The notes under the pieces: model-generated | Seen by the model: only the letters and a program-made list of their open reading frames with translations | Told to the model about the DNA's origin: nothing | Databases searched by the model: none | Assembly: GCA_028284415.1 (NCBI GenBank) | Contig: JANQRU010000004.1 | Span: 186,001-250,000, forward strand | Direction of reading: 5' to 3' | Origin: Pyrinomonadaceae bacterium | GTDB lineage: Bacteria; Acidobacteriota; Blastocatellia; Pyrinomonadales; Pyrinomonadaceae | Length of the DNA: 64,000 bases | In this document: positions 17,051 to 26,155 of the stretch, in pieces | Numbering within the stretch: position 1 is the stretch's first letter | Layout of the letters: each line of letters begins with the position of its first letter | Position numbers and translations under genes: made by a program

Positions 17051-17800
17051 CTATGCGAAATAAAACCAATCAATCAAAATAATATCTGACTTCTTCCAAC
17101 GAACCCAACCTACCCTCATCTCACTTTCTTTTTCTGGATTCTCCCATGTAATCTTCAGCCAATCATCATTTATCTCGACAGGTTCAAATCTTTCAACGTT
17201 CTTACTCGCTATTTTTATTTCTTTCCCCTTTGGAGATTCATAAACGGGAGTTTTCTTTTTATTGATATCGATAGAGAAGGCTTCTTTTATATGAGCTTGC
17301 CAGCTTTGAAGTTTAAATATTTTGTCGCTTTTCCTAATGTATTTTTCTATTCCCTTCTCTTCATTGACGACAACTCTGTAATTCTTTTTATCTTCACCGA
17401 CGCATTTTAGCCCTAACAAAAAATAATCCGAGTGAAATGCAAATGGTCTGAAATTATCATTCTGAAATTCAAACTTGCCATCGCTATCATCATAATAGTA
17501 AGTGAATTCATACCAAAGACTTTCGTCTTTATTATAAATTTTCACATAATCCCTTTTGTCTTCAGCGTCTTCATCATCCGAAGGATAATCATCACTCAAG
17601 GTGATAACTCCCAAAGAATTCTTAATTGAGATAGGGTTCTTATTTCTGTCAGGCGATTCTGCGTCCTCAGTATCTTTAACCTTAATTTGCTTATCTTTTG
17701 CAGTTTGCAAATCTATCACTGAGTCAGCACTCATTTCTTTGGTTGAGCCACAAGAAAAGTTGAAAAACGTTAAAATTAGAAATAGGATATTTTTTTTCAC
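17051..17800 (-). CDS. Putative lipoprotein with C-terminal SH3-like domain
   Basis: A 249-residue protein with a lipoprotein signal (MKKNILFLILTFFNFSC, lipobox FNFSC, Cys17). The N-terminal mature part is highly charged (Asp/Glu/Lys), the middle is beta-rich, and the C-terminal 70 residues (VYESPKGKEIKI ... DDWLKITW ... GWVRWKKSDIIL) look like a bacterial SH3 domain. It overlaps the stop of the upstream SRPBCC gene by 4 bases (ATGA), so the two are co-translated. Role unknown; the anchor places it in the cell envelope. Confidence 0.72.
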   Translation of the reverse strand: MKKNILFLILTFFNFSCGSTKEMSADSVIDLQTAKDKQIKVKDTEDAESPDRNKNPISIKNSLGVITLSDDYPSDDEDAEDKRDYVKIYNKDESLWYEFTYYYDDSDGKFEFQNDNFRPFAFHSDYFLLGLKCVGEDKKNYRVVVNEEKGIEKYIRKSDKIFKLQSWQAHIKEAFSIDINKKKTPVYESPKGKEIKIASKNVERFEPVEINDDWLKITWENPEKESEMRVGWVRWKKSDIILIDWFYFA

Positions 17801-18249
17801 TCTTCTTTTTCACACCATTCTTTTGTGACTTTGTGACGATAATCAAACATCTTCTGAATCTTTGGTGTAACCAAAAGTGGAGCCATAGCTGCTCCTATGA
17901 ATGACATCGGCGGTTCAAATTCTATTTCATCTCTTAGAATTGCTCCATCCTCATGAGGCTTGACAATGTGCTGATGTTGCCAGCTTTTGAATGGTCCCGA
18001 GATCTGAATATCCTCAAACATTTTCGGCGGATCATAAGCTGTATGTTCTGCAACCCAACGGGACGGTATTAAACCAAATATTTTCTGCTCAATTATTGCC
18101 TGAGAACCAACCTTAGAAATATCCGCCCGCTGGATAATTTTTGCGTTTTCCCATGGCGGAATCAGCCTCTCAATCGCATCAGGCAATTCATGAAACCCAA
18201 AAACTCTTTCGGGAGTCGCTTTAATTACTGTTTCTTTTACAAATTTCAT
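17797..18249 (-). CDS. SRPBCC-family (START-like) protein
   Basis: A 150-residue cytosolic protein with the SRPBCC layout: an opening strand MKFVKETVIKATPERVFGF, a helix, then a series of antiparallel strands including WQHQHIVKP and ILRDEIEFEPP, and a long C-terminal helix (PKIQKMFDYRHKVTKEWCEKEE). Such proteins hold hydrophobic ligands or act as cyclases. It is the first gene of a pair with the lipoprotein, joined by a 4-base overlap. Confidence 0.85.
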   Translation of the reverse strand: MKFVKETVIKATPERVFGFHELPDAIERLIPPWENAKIIQRADISKVGSQAIIEQKIFGLIPSRWVAEHTAYDPPKMFEDIQISGPFKSWQHQHIVKPHEDGAILRDEIEFEPPMSFIGAAMAPLLVTPKIQKMFDYRHKVTKEWCEKEE

Positions 18250-18314
18250 GTTCTATCCTTCCCTTGTCCAAAAAATAAAAAAGTGCTTTTGTTTAGAATA
18301 AATGATTGGTAGGC

Positions 18315-19760
18315 TTATTTCACCTTTTCATTCAATAAATCCCAAACCTTTCGCAAATGCCTTTCTTCGACTCGAATACTTCCAACCGAAAGACGCAAAG
18401 TGAATTTTTCGTTTAGTTTTGTATGCGATAAATATGCTTCGCCCGAAGCGTTTATTTCGTTCATCAATTTTTCGTTGAAAGCATCCAAATCTTCAACATT
18501 TTTCGGACACGCACGGAAGCAAACGAGGGCGAAAGTTGTGTCTGCCATAATCTCGAAGTTTTCGGACATTTCAACCCACATTGTAAAAAGCTGTGCGAGG
18601 CGTATATGTTCGCGGATTCGGTTTCGCAATCCTTCTTGTCCGAAATAACGCATTACGAACCAGAGTTTTAAAGAGCGAAAACGCCGTCCGAGTTGGATGC
18701 CGTAATCCATCTGGTTTGTGACTTCTTCAGCAACTTTCAAGTATTCGGCGACGAGCGAAAATGTCTGTTTGAGCAAATCCAAATCTTTGACATAAAGAAC
18801 CGACAAATCAAACGGCGTGAAAAACCACTTGTGCGGATTGGTGACAATCGAATCAACTTTTTCGATGCCTTTTAAGTGATGTTGTAATTCGGGCAAAACC
18901 AAAGCCGAACCTGCATAAGCCATATCAACGTGTAAGAAAATATCATTTCGTTCACAAATCTCGGCAGTTTTTTTAACGTTATCAACCGCAGTAGTCGAAG
19001 TCGTCCCGATTGTCGCTACAACACAAAACGGTTTGTGTCCGGCGGAAATATCATCGCTGATCGCTTCACGAAGTTTTTCCGTGTCCATCTCAAACCTTTC
19101 ATTGACAGGAACTTTGACGATTGCGTCTGTGCCAAGTCCTAAAAGCAAAACGGCTTTGTCTATTGAAGAATGAGTTTGTTCGGAGCAATAAATTCGGAGA
19201 AGAGGTAAATCAGTTCTTCCGCTCATTCCTTTTGTCCGTATGTCAAGATTTAATTTCTCGCGTGCCATGGCGATGGCGTGAAGTGTTGAAACGGAAGCCG
19301 TATCATAAATTATTCCTTTAAAGTCTTCGGGCAAATTCATCATTTGCCGTAACCAATCAAGCACAATGGGTTCGAGTTCGGTCGAAGCGGGCGAAGTTCG
19401 CCAAAGCATCGCTTTTTGGTCAAATGCAGCGGTTAGCATTTCGCCGAAAACCCCGACGGAACTTGTCGAAGTCGAAAAAAGCCCGTGAAAATTCGGATGA
19501 TTCCAATGCGTAACGGCGGGCAAAATTAGTTCATCTACGTCTTTTATAACATCGCCGAAATCTTCACCTAATTCGGGAGCGTTTTTTGGTAAAGCATTTG
19601 CCAAATCATTTGGCTCATTTTGTGAAAGCACAGGAAGATTTTCCATTTCCTCAAAATAATCAGCAATCCAATCAATTATTTCATAACCATATTTGCGAAA
19701 ATCCTCTTTTGGCATATCACCAAATTTTTCAGACACTTTGCTTCCCGTATTTTGATCCAT
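18315..19760 (-). CDS. PLP-dependent group II decarboxylase (aromatic-L-amino-acid decarboxylase type)
   Basis: A 481-residue enzyme of full length. The PLP lysine is in TNPHKWFFTPFD (Lys311), the stacking His is in YCSEQTHSSIDKA (His197), and the ring-binding Asp is in LHVDMAYAGSA (Asp279). THWNHPNFHGLFSTSTS near residue 85-101 is the N-terminal substrate region of aromatic-amino-acid and related decarboxylases. It would convert an amino acid (tyrosine, tryptophan, DOPA or similar) to an amine plus CO2 in the cytosol; the exact substrate cannot be read. It is alone on the minus strand, divergent from the symporter gene. Confidence 0.9.
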   Translation of the reverse strand: MDQNTGSKVSEKFGDMPKEDFRKYGYEIIDWIADYFEEMENLPVLSQNEPNDLANALPKNAPELGEDFGDVIKDVDELILPAVTHWNHPNFHGLFSTSTSSVGVFGEMLTAAFDQKAMLWRTSPASTELEPIVLDWLRQMMNLPEDFKGIIYDTASVSTLHAIAMAREKLNLDIRTKGMSGRTDLPLLRIYCSEQTHSSIDKAVLLLGLGTDAIVKVPVNERFEMDTEKLREAISDDISAGHKPFCVVATIGTTSTTAVDNVKKTAEICERNDIFLHVDMAYAGSALVLPELQHHLKGIEKVDSIVTNPHKWFFTPFDLSVLYVKDLDLLKQTFSLVAEYLKVAEEVTNQMDYGIQLGRRFRSLKLWFVMRYFGQEGLRNRIREHIRLAQLFTMWVEMSENFEIMADTTFALVCFRACPKNVEDLDAFNEKLMNEINASGEAYLSHTKLNEKFTLRLSVGSIRVEERHLRKVWDLLNEKVK

Positions 19761-19988
19761 AATTTCAGATTAATTCTAAAAAATCTTTTGTTTTGAGCAT
19801 TTTAATAAATAAAAACTCGACATACTAACTGAAATAGGTATAATTCGTGTTTATATTATTCTTTTCGCCAGACCTATAGACTGTTTCGATTAAAACTTTC
19901 CCTGATTAGAGATTCTCTGTAAGAGTCTGAATACAGATGCGAAAAATCTTGCTGACCACGCAATAATAAAATTTTGAGAGGTAACTTT

Positions 19989-21641
19989 ATGAATCGAAAG
20001 ATTTTCGGATACTTGCTTTCCCTTCTAACAACTTTAGTTGTTCCAGCAGTAATATTTGCACAGGAAAAAGCTGATGAAGCTAAAAAGGCTACTGAGGCAA
20101 CAGGTCTGGATAAGCAAATTAATGATGCATTTTCTCCAATAGCAGATGCTTGGGATGCACTAATTTTTACTTCTATCCCTTTTACAGAAACTATAAGTGT
20201 TCCGATCGTACTGATTCTTTTGGTTTTTGGTGCTTTGTTTTTCACACTAGCGTTTAAGTTCGTAAACATCGCTAAATTTCCACTGGCAATTAACGTCGTT
20301 CGCGGAAAATATGACGAAATTGAGGAAGGTGGTGCTCCTGTTACAACAGACACGGTTAATGTTGTCGAAGGGGACTTACCTGACACTATTCGTCAAGAAG
20401 GCGTGCAAGGCGAGGTTAGTCACTTCCAAGCACTTGCAACTGCAGTTTCGGGAACAGTCGGACTTGGAAACATTGCAGGTGTTGCCGTAGCAATTGCGGT
20501 AGGTGGTCCCGGTGCAACATTTTGGATGATCGTCTGCGGTTTGCTTGGAATGTCCACGAAGTTTGTTGAATGTACTCTGGGTGTTAAATATCGTGACATT
20601 GATGAGAATGGAACCGTTTACGGCGGTCCAATGTATTATCTTTCAAGAGGATTTAAAGACATCGGTTATGGTGCGGTTGGGAAAGTTCTCGGTGTAATTT
20701 TTGCGATTATGTGTATTGGTGGTTCATTTGGTGGTGGAAATATGTTCCAGTCAAACCAAGCAACTGTCCAAATTACCTCAATGACCGGTTGGGAAGGCGG
20801 AGCAATAAAAACAGTTATCGGTATCGTTATGGCAATCTTAGTTGGAATAGTCATCATTGGCGGAATCAAAAGAATTGCAAGCGTTACTGAAAAGATCGTC
20901 CCATTCATGGCAGGAATTTATATAATCGCATCCTTAGTGATTATTTTTTACAACATTGGTTATGTTCCAAAAGCTGTCAGTCAAATAGTTACAGGAGCTT
21001 TCACTCCTACAGCTGGTTTAGGTGGATTGATTGGTGTTCTTTTAACAGGATTTACGCGGGCAGCATTCTCTAATGAAGCGGGTGCGGGTTCAGCGGCAAT
21101 CGCTCACTCGGCTGTAAACACCAAATATCCTGCAAGTGAGGGAATCGTTGCATTGCTCGAACCTTTTATTGATACAGTTGTTATTTGTACAATGACTGCT
21201 TTGGTTATCGTAATGTTCAACAGTGGAGATATTTTCCCGTATGGTGATGTTGTTAACAAAGAGGTTCTGATCGAAGGAGCAAGAGTCGGTGGAGTTGATT
21301 TAACATCTAGGGCTTATGATTCGGTATTACCGGGCTTTAGGTATATTTTAACGTTTGCAATTATCTTGTTTGCGTTCTCGACAATGATTTCTTGGTCATA
21401 TTATGGACTGCAAGCATGGAAATATTTGTTCGGACGCTCAGGGGCATCGGATATCACCTACAAAATTCTCTTCTTAATCTTTGTAGTTATTGGTGCAGCA
21501 GCAACTTTGGACGCAGTTGTTAAATTCTCCGACGCAATGATTTTCGCAATGGTCTTCCCGAATATGCTTGGACTATTCTTCTTATTCCCTAAAGTTAGAG
21601 AAGAATTGGCTAAATATATCGAAGCAATCAAAGGAAATTAA
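19989..21641 (+). CDS. Alanine/glycine:cation symporter (AGCS family)
   Basis: A 550-residue membrane protein. ATG 19989 is chosen: GAGAGG lies 7 to 12 bases upstream, and a TTG 15 bases upstream is an inferior start. The N-terminus is a hydrophobic leader (LLSLLTTLVVPAVIFAQ) followed by a charged linker. The AGCS body begins near residue 60, with AVSGTVGLGNIAGVAVAI and TKFVECTLGVKYR, and has about 10-11 membrane segments; GFTRAAFSNEAGAGSAAIAHSA is the second family signature. It takes up small neutral amino acids with Na+ or H+. The signal-like N-terminal extension is longer than in the best-known members. A terminator follows. Confidence 0.9.
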   Translation: MNRKIFGYLLSLLTTLVVPAVIFAQEKADEAKKATEATGLDKQINDAFSPIADAWDALIFTSIPFTETISVPIVLILLVFGALFFTLAFKFVNIAKFPLAINVVRGKYDEIEEGGAPVTTDTVNVVEGDLPDTIRQEGVQGEVSHFQALATAVSGTVGLGNIAGVAVAIAVGGPGATFWMIVCGLLGMSTKFVECTLGVKYRDIDENGTVYGGPMYYLSRGFKDIGYGAVGKVLGVIFAIMCIGGSFGGGNMFQSNQATVQITSMTGWEGGAIKTVIGIVMAILVGIVIIGGIKRIASVTEKIVPFMAGIYIIASLVIIFYNIGYVPKAVSQIVTGAFTPTAGLGGLIGVLLTGFTRAAFSNEAGAGSAAIAHSAVNTKYPASEGIVALLEPFIDTVVICTMTALVIVMFNSGDIFPYGDVVNKEVLIEGARVGGVDLTSRAYDSVLPGFRYILTFAIILFAFSTMISWSYYGLQAWKYLFGRSGASDITYKILFLIFVVIGAAATLDAVVKFSDAMIFAMVFPNMLGLFFLFPKVREELAKYIEAIKGN

Positions 21642-21674
21642 CTTTTAACTTAGTTTTTAGGCAAAATAATTTTG

Positions 21675-21709
21675 AAAGTCAGTCTTAGAAAAAAGGCTGA
21701 CTTTTTTTG
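21675..21709 (+). terminator. Terminator after the AGCS symporter
   Basis: A 12-bp stem with one wobble (21675-21686 with 21693-21704) and a 6-base loop; the right arm runs into a stretch of seven T. Confidence 0.87.
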
Positions 21710-21904
21710 TTTTTAAAATAACCTACCTATTTATGTAGCTTAGATGACACTTGTAATTAGTATAATGCACAAGAAATTTACCTTGACTTAGCTATGTTTT
21801 GAAAAAAATTGCGGCTTTGTTGACAAGTGCTTATATAATAGCAAGTCATCATAGTAGAAAAAGTTTTGTAGATTCCTTAAATAAAAGATTCTAAGAGGTG
21901 AAAG

Positions 21905-23170
21905 ATGAGAAATTTTGTTTTGGCGATAACAGTTATTTTCTCCCTTCTGTTCGTTTCCAATTGTGTTCAAAAAGGCGGAAACGGTGGAAACGATTCGGGT
22001 GATACGGTCAAGGTTGGCGTTTATCTTGACTTAAGCGGGGCTACTTCTAGTTACGGTAAATCAACCAAGAACGGCATTGAACTTGCGGTTGATGAAATTA
22101 ATAAGAACGGCGGAGTCAATGGCAAACAAATCAAATTAATTGTCGAAGACGACCAAGGCAGACCGGAACAAGCCAAAACGGTTATCTCAAAATTGATAAA
22201 CCAAGATAAAGTTCATGTTGTTCTGGGTGAAGTCGCTTCAACCAACTCGCTTGCTGCCGCACCTGTTGCACAAGAAGCAAAAATCCCTATGATTACACCT
22301 TCTTCAACCAATCCGAAAGTTACCGAAATTGGCGATCATATTTTCCGCGTGTGCTTTATTGACCCATTCCAAGGCGGAGTGATGGCAAAATTTGCGGCGA
22401 ATGAATTAAAAGCAAAAACGGCAGCGATTTTCGGTGACGTGCAAGCCGATTACAGTAAAGGTTTGGAAAAATTCTTTACAGAAGAATTTACAAAACTTGG
22501 CGGTAAGGTCGTTAGCACACAAGCCTACACGCAAAACGACACGGACTTTAAGAGCCAGCTAACCTCGATTCGTCAAGCAAATCCCGATGTAATCTATGTT
22601 CCTGGTTATTACGGTGAAGTTGGAATTATTGTTAAGCAAGCTCGTGAACTTGGTATGAAGCAACCAATCTTAGGCGGTGACGGTTGGGATGCTCCCGAAC
22701 TTTGGAACTTAGCTGGAAATGCTCTGGAAAACACATATATTTCTAATCATTATTCTATCGAAAATCCGACACCGGAAATCAAAAAATTCGTTGATGCTTA
22801 CAAAGCTAAATACAATGAAGACCCTGATGCACTCGCAGCTTTGGCTTATGATGCGGCAAACATTATGGCTGATTCTTTGAAACGAGCAGGAACAACGGAA
22901 TCACAAAAATTGCGTGATGCAATTGCTTCGACCAAAGATTTCAAAGGCGTTACAGGAAGCATAACAATCAACGACAAACGCAATGCAGTCAAGCCCGCGG
23001 TTATCTTGTCGCTTGATCCCGAATCAAAAAGCTTTAAGTTCAAAACAACCATCGCTCCCGAAGGTTCGGAATCATCGGAAGAAAAACCAAAAGATGAAAA
23101 AGCTGATGCAAAAGCTGCAAATGCGAATTCTTCTGAATCTGCAGATGAAAAGAAAGACGAAGATAAATAA
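21905..23170 (+). CDS. livK: Branched-chain amino-acid ABC transporter, substrate-binding lipoprotein
   Basis: A 421-residue type I periplasmic binding protein, lipid-anchored (lipobox FVSNC, Cys20). The mature start VKVGVYLDLSGATSSYGKSTKNGIELAVDEINKNGG is the classic LivK/LivJ opening, and LGEVASTNSLAAAPVAQEAKIPMITPSSTNP is the second hallmark. A low-complexity tail of about 36 residues rich in Lys, Glu, Asp, Ala and Ser (from about 386) follows the folded part; it is not usual for the family. First gene of the livKHMGF operon, with an AAGAGGTG ribosome site. A hairpin after the stop may lower transcription of the permease genes relative to this one. Confidence 0.93.
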   Translation: MRNFVLAITVIFSLLFVSNCVQKGGNGGNDSGDTVKVGVYLDLSGATSSYGKSTKNGIELAVDEINKNGGVNGKQIKLIVEDDQGRPEQAKTVISKLINQDKVHVVLGEVASTNSLAAAPVAQEAKIPMITPSSTNPKVTEIGDHIFRVCFIDPFQGGVMAKFAANELKAKTAAIFGDVQADYSKGLEKFFTEEFTKLGGKVVSTQAYTQNDTDFKSQLTSIRQANPDVIYVPGYYGEVGIIVKQARELGMKQPILGGDGWDAPELWNLAGNALENTYISNHYSIENPTPEIKKFVDAYKAKYNEDPDALAALAYDAANIMADSLKRAGTTESQKLRDAIASTKDFKGVTGSITINDKRNAVKPAVILSLDPESKSFKFKTTIAPEGSESSEEKPKDEKADAKAANANSSESADEKKDEDK

Positions 23171-23177
23171 CTATTTG

Positions 23178-23215
23178 AATGGCAAGGTTTTTAATAAAAT
23201 CTTGCCATTTTTTTC
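23178..23215 (+). terminator. Hairpin with T run between livK and livH (terminator or attenuator)
   Basis: A 9-bp stem AATGGCAAG (23178-23186) with CTTGCCATT (23201-23209) followed by T6. It lies inside an apparent operon, so partial termination would give more binding protein than permease. Confidence 0.8.
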
Positions 23216-23238
23216 TTAAACTCAAGAACCCCTAATTT

Positions 23239-24153
23239 ATGGACACATTTGTTCAACAACTTATCAACGGTCTAACTATCGGCTCAATTTATGCGTTGAT
23301 TGCACTTGGTTATACGCTCGTTTACGGGATTTTGAAACTCATAAACTTTGCACACGGCGATGTTTATATGGTTGGTGCGTATATGGGTTTCTTGATTGCT
23401 GTATATGTTTTCGGTTCGCAAGCATCAATCTTTAATTTCGTAGTCGTCTTGCTTGGTGCAATGGCGATTGCGGCTATTATAGGGATGGCAATAGAGCGTT
23501 TTGCATATCGCCCTGTGCGGAAGTTTTCGCGTATGACAACGCTCATAACGGCGATGGGAATGTCTCTGTTTTTGGAGTATCTGTTCACATTTATTTTCTC
23601 TGGTGTGCCAAAAACATTTCCGCTCTTAATTCAAAACGATAATTACAATCTGTTCGGTGAAGTAACAATTTCAACAACGCAGATTTTGATTTTCATGATT
23701 GCAATAATTTTGATGCTTGGGCTTGAATGGATTATTCACAAAACCAAAATCGGCAAGGCGATGCGAGCAACTTCGCATAATTTGAATTCAGCAAAATTGA
23801 TGGGAATCAACACAGATTTCGTTATTGCCTTCACATTCGCACTCGGTTCGGCACTTGCAGCGGCGGGTGGTGTTTTGGTCGCACAATATCAACCAAAAAT
23901 CTTTCCTCTGATGGGATTGATGGCTGGTCTGAAAGCGTTTGTTGCGGCGGTTCTTGGCGGAATCGGAAATGTTATGGGAGCAGTTCTTGGCGGTTTGCTT
24001 ATTGGTATGGCGGAGACTTTTGTTGTTGGCTATGGTCATTACGTTGGAATTCCTTCAACCTACAGAGATGCAGTCGCTTTCGCAATTTTGATTTTAGTTC
24101 TATTGATACGACCTGCGGGTTTATTAGGCTCGAACGTACAGGAGAAAGTTTAG
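23239..24153 (+). CDS. livH: Branched-chain amino-acid ABC transporter permease LivH
   Basis: A 304-residue inner-membrane protein with about eight membrane helices. The start MDTFVQQLINGLTIGSIYALIALGYTLVYGI is the canonical LivH N-terminus; INFAHGDVYMVGAY and the EAA-like loop near KAFVAAVLGGIGNVMGAVLGG contact the ATPases. It sits 68 bases after livK, past a hairpin, and is one base before livM. Confidence 0.95.
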   Translation: MDTFVQQLINGLTIGSIYALIALGYTLVYGILKLINFAHGDVYMVGAYMGFLIAVYVFGSQASIFNFVVVLLGAMAIAAIIGMAIERFAYRPVRKFSRMTTLITAMGMSLFLEYLFTFIFSGVPKTFPLLIQNDNYNLFGEVTISTTQILIFMIAIILMLGLEWIIHKTKIGKAMRATSHNLNSAKLMGINTDFVIAFTFALGSALAAAGGVLVAQYQPKIFPLMGLMAGLKAFVAAVLGGIGNVMGAVLGGLLIGMAETFVVGYGHYVGIPSTYRDAVAFAILILVLLIRPAGLLGSNVQEKV

Positions 24154-24154
24154 A

Positions 24155-25291
24155 ATGAATAACACATGGATAAAAAGTTTAATCGGTGGCGTTATTATGT
24201 TCGGACTTCTGTATGTTGTTAGCCTGATGATGAGCAAAGCCGGTTTGTTTGGATTTGGAATTGACGATTATTCATCTCGTCTGCTTCATTTCATCATCAT
24301 CAACATAATTCTCGCCACATCACTCAATTTAATAAACGGTTACACAGGACAATTTTCCATTGGACACGCCGGATTTATGGCAATCGGAGCTTATGCTTCG
24401 GCATATTTTACGGTTACTTACGGCACAGCTATTGAAACGGCAATTTCAGGTGAAACTGGCGGACTCCTTTCAACCAGCATTGTTTTGCTTATTGCTGTGG
24501 CAATCGGAGCTTTGGCGGCTGCAATTGCAGGTTTGATTGTCGGAATTCCATCTTTGCGTTTGAAAGGTGATTATCTGGCGATTGCCACGCTCGGATTTGC
24601 CGAAATCATACGCATCGTTATCTTAAATATTGATGCAGTTGGCGGTGCGACAGGTTATCAAGTTCCGGGTTATGCGAATTTCCTTTGGATAGGATTTTTC
24701 GCAGTCGCAACAGTTGTAATCATACACAACATCGTTCGTTCAGATATGGGACGAGCCTTGATTTCGATACGCGAAGACGAACTAGCCGCGGAAGCAATGG
24801 GCGTAAACACAACCCGTTACAAAGTTATTTCTTTCGTGATAAGTTCGGCTTTTGCAGGTGTTGCGGGCGTTCTGTTTGCACATTACAACAAGTTTCTAAG
24901 CACCAACGATTTTCAGTTCATTAAATCTTTTGAAGTGATAATTATGATTGTCATCGGCGGAATGGGTTCGATGACAGGGGCAATTCTCGGGGCAATTATT
25001 GTAACTCTTCTGCCAGAACTCTTACGGCAACTTCCCGATATAACCGTTCCGGGTTTAGGCGTTGTAAAATTTGCCGATTTAAGGCTTGTAATTTTTGCTT
25101 TGATTTTGATTCTAACAATGATTTTCAGACCTCAAGGTTTGTTTGGCAATAGAGAGTTTGGATTGAGTTGGATTATGCGTCCACGAACCGCACCGGAAGG
25201 AACAGAAGCCGTTGGTGGTGTCGAAGGCGTACCGATTGCCGAAGACATAAAAGCAAAGCATTTAGCTAGTGAGGAGGACGAAAAGAAATGA
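24155..25291 (+). CDS. livM: Branched-chain amino-acid ABC transporter permease LivM
   Basis: A 378-residue inner-membrane permease. Family motifs are NLINGYTGQFSIGHAGFMAIGAY (about 58-80), GDYLAIATLGFAEI and IGGMGSMTGAILGA, the latter forming the coupling loop. The C-terminal 40 residues after the last helix (RTAPEGTEAVGG...ASEEDEKK) are hydrophilic and longer than usual. Its start lies one base after the livH stop, and its end overlaps livG by 4 bases (ATGA), so the three are co-translated. Confidence 0.95.
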   Translation: MNNTWIKSLIGGVIMFGLLYVVSLMMSKAGLFGFGIDDYSSRLLHFIIINIILATSLNLINGYTGQFSIGHAGFMAIGAYASAYFTVTYGTAIETAISGETGGLLSTSIVLLIAVAIGALAAAIAGLIVGIPSLRLKGDYLAIATLGFAEIIRIVILNIDAVGGATGYQVPGYANFLWIGFFAVATVVIIHNIVRSDMGRALISIREDELAAEAMGVNTTRYKVISFVISSAFAGVAGVLFAHYNKFLSTNDFQFIKSFEVIIMIVIGGMGSMTGAILGAIIVTLLPELLRQLPDITVPGLGVVKFADLRLVIFALILILTMIFRPQGLFGNREFGLSWIMRPRTAPEGTEAVGGVEGVPIAEDIKAKHLASEEDEKK

Positions 25292-26085
25292 GCGAAGACG
25301 TCCAAAAAACTGACAATGCAAAAGGTAAATATGTACTAAAAACCGATAGAGCAACGATGCAGTTTGGCGGCTTGAAAGCCGTTGATGGATTAGATTTAGC
25401 AATTGAACAAGGCGAAATTTTCGGTTTAATCGGTCCGAACGGTGCGGGAAAAACAACGGTTTTCAATATCTTAACTGGCGTTTATGAACCGACAGAAGGC
25501 GATATATTTGTTGATGATAAACTAATCAATGGCTTAAAGCCATATCAAATATCACGCCTCGGAGTTTCAAGAACTTTCCAAAATATAAGGCTCTTCCCTT
25601 CGATGAGCGTTTTGGAAAATGTCGTTACCGCTTGCCATCGTCACGCCAATCAAAATATGTTCGATGCGATTTTTCGTCTGCCGAAGTATTTCAGAGATGA
25701 AGAAGAACACAAAGAATTTGCTCTCGAACTTTTAGAAATTTTCGGATTGAAAAAATACGCCGAAACAGGCGGAACAAGCTTGCCTTACGGAAAACAAAGA
25801 CGGCTAGAGATTGTTCGTGCATTAGCAACAAAACCGCGAATTCTTCTTTTGGACGAACCAGCGGCGGGGATGAATCCGTCCGAGCAGGAAGATCTAACTG
25901 ATTTAATTCGAGAAATTCGAGACAAATTTGATTTAACAATCTTGCTCGTCGAACACAATATGCGTGTAGTTATGGGCGTTTGCGAAAGAATTCGTGTAGT
26001 TGATTACGGCAAATCAATCGCTATGGGAACGCCTGACCAAATTAAAAATGATCCGAAAGTAATAGAGGCTTATCTTGGCGATTAA
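25288..26085 (+). CDS. livG: Branched-chain amino-acid ABC transporter ATPase LivG
   Basis: A 265-residue ABC ATPase. Walker A is GPNGAGKTT (about 50-58), the signature region is SLPYGKQRRLEI (variant of LSGGQ, as in LivG), Walker B is ILLLDEPAAGMNP, and the switch His is in LVEHNM. The RLGVSRTFQNIRLFPSMSVLENV block is typical of LivG. The N-terminal 14 residues before the first strand are a short extension. It overlaps livM by 4 bases. A block of short repeats separates it from livF. Confidence 0.95.
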   Translation: MSEDVQKTDNAKGKYVLKTDRATMQFGGLKAVDGLDLAIEQGEIFGLIGPNGAGKTTVFNILTGVYEPTEGDIFVDDKLINGLKPYQISRLGVSRTFQNIRLFPSMSVLENVVTACHRHANQNMFDAIFRLPKYFRDEEEHKEFALELLEIFGLKKYAETGGTSLPYGKQRRLEIVRALATKPRILLLDEPAAGMNPSEQEDLTDLIREIRDKFDLTILLVEHNMRVVMGVCERIRVVDYGKSIAMGTPDQIKNDPKVIEAYLGD

Positions 26086-26086
26086 A

Positions 26087-26151
26087 CAGTTATCAGTCAA
26101 CAGTTAACAGTCAACAAAAACTGATAACGGATAACTGATAACGGATAACTG
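26087..26151. repeat. Short inverted and tandem repeat block inside the liv operon
   Basis: A left arm containing CAGTTATCAGT (26087-26097) and a right arm made of two exact tandem copies of a 14-mer, CTGATAACGGATAA (26121-26134 and 26135-26148). GTTATCAG and CTGATAAC are complementary, so the block can form a hairpin in the livG-livF spacer. Confidence 0.8.
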
Positions 26152-26155
26152 AATT

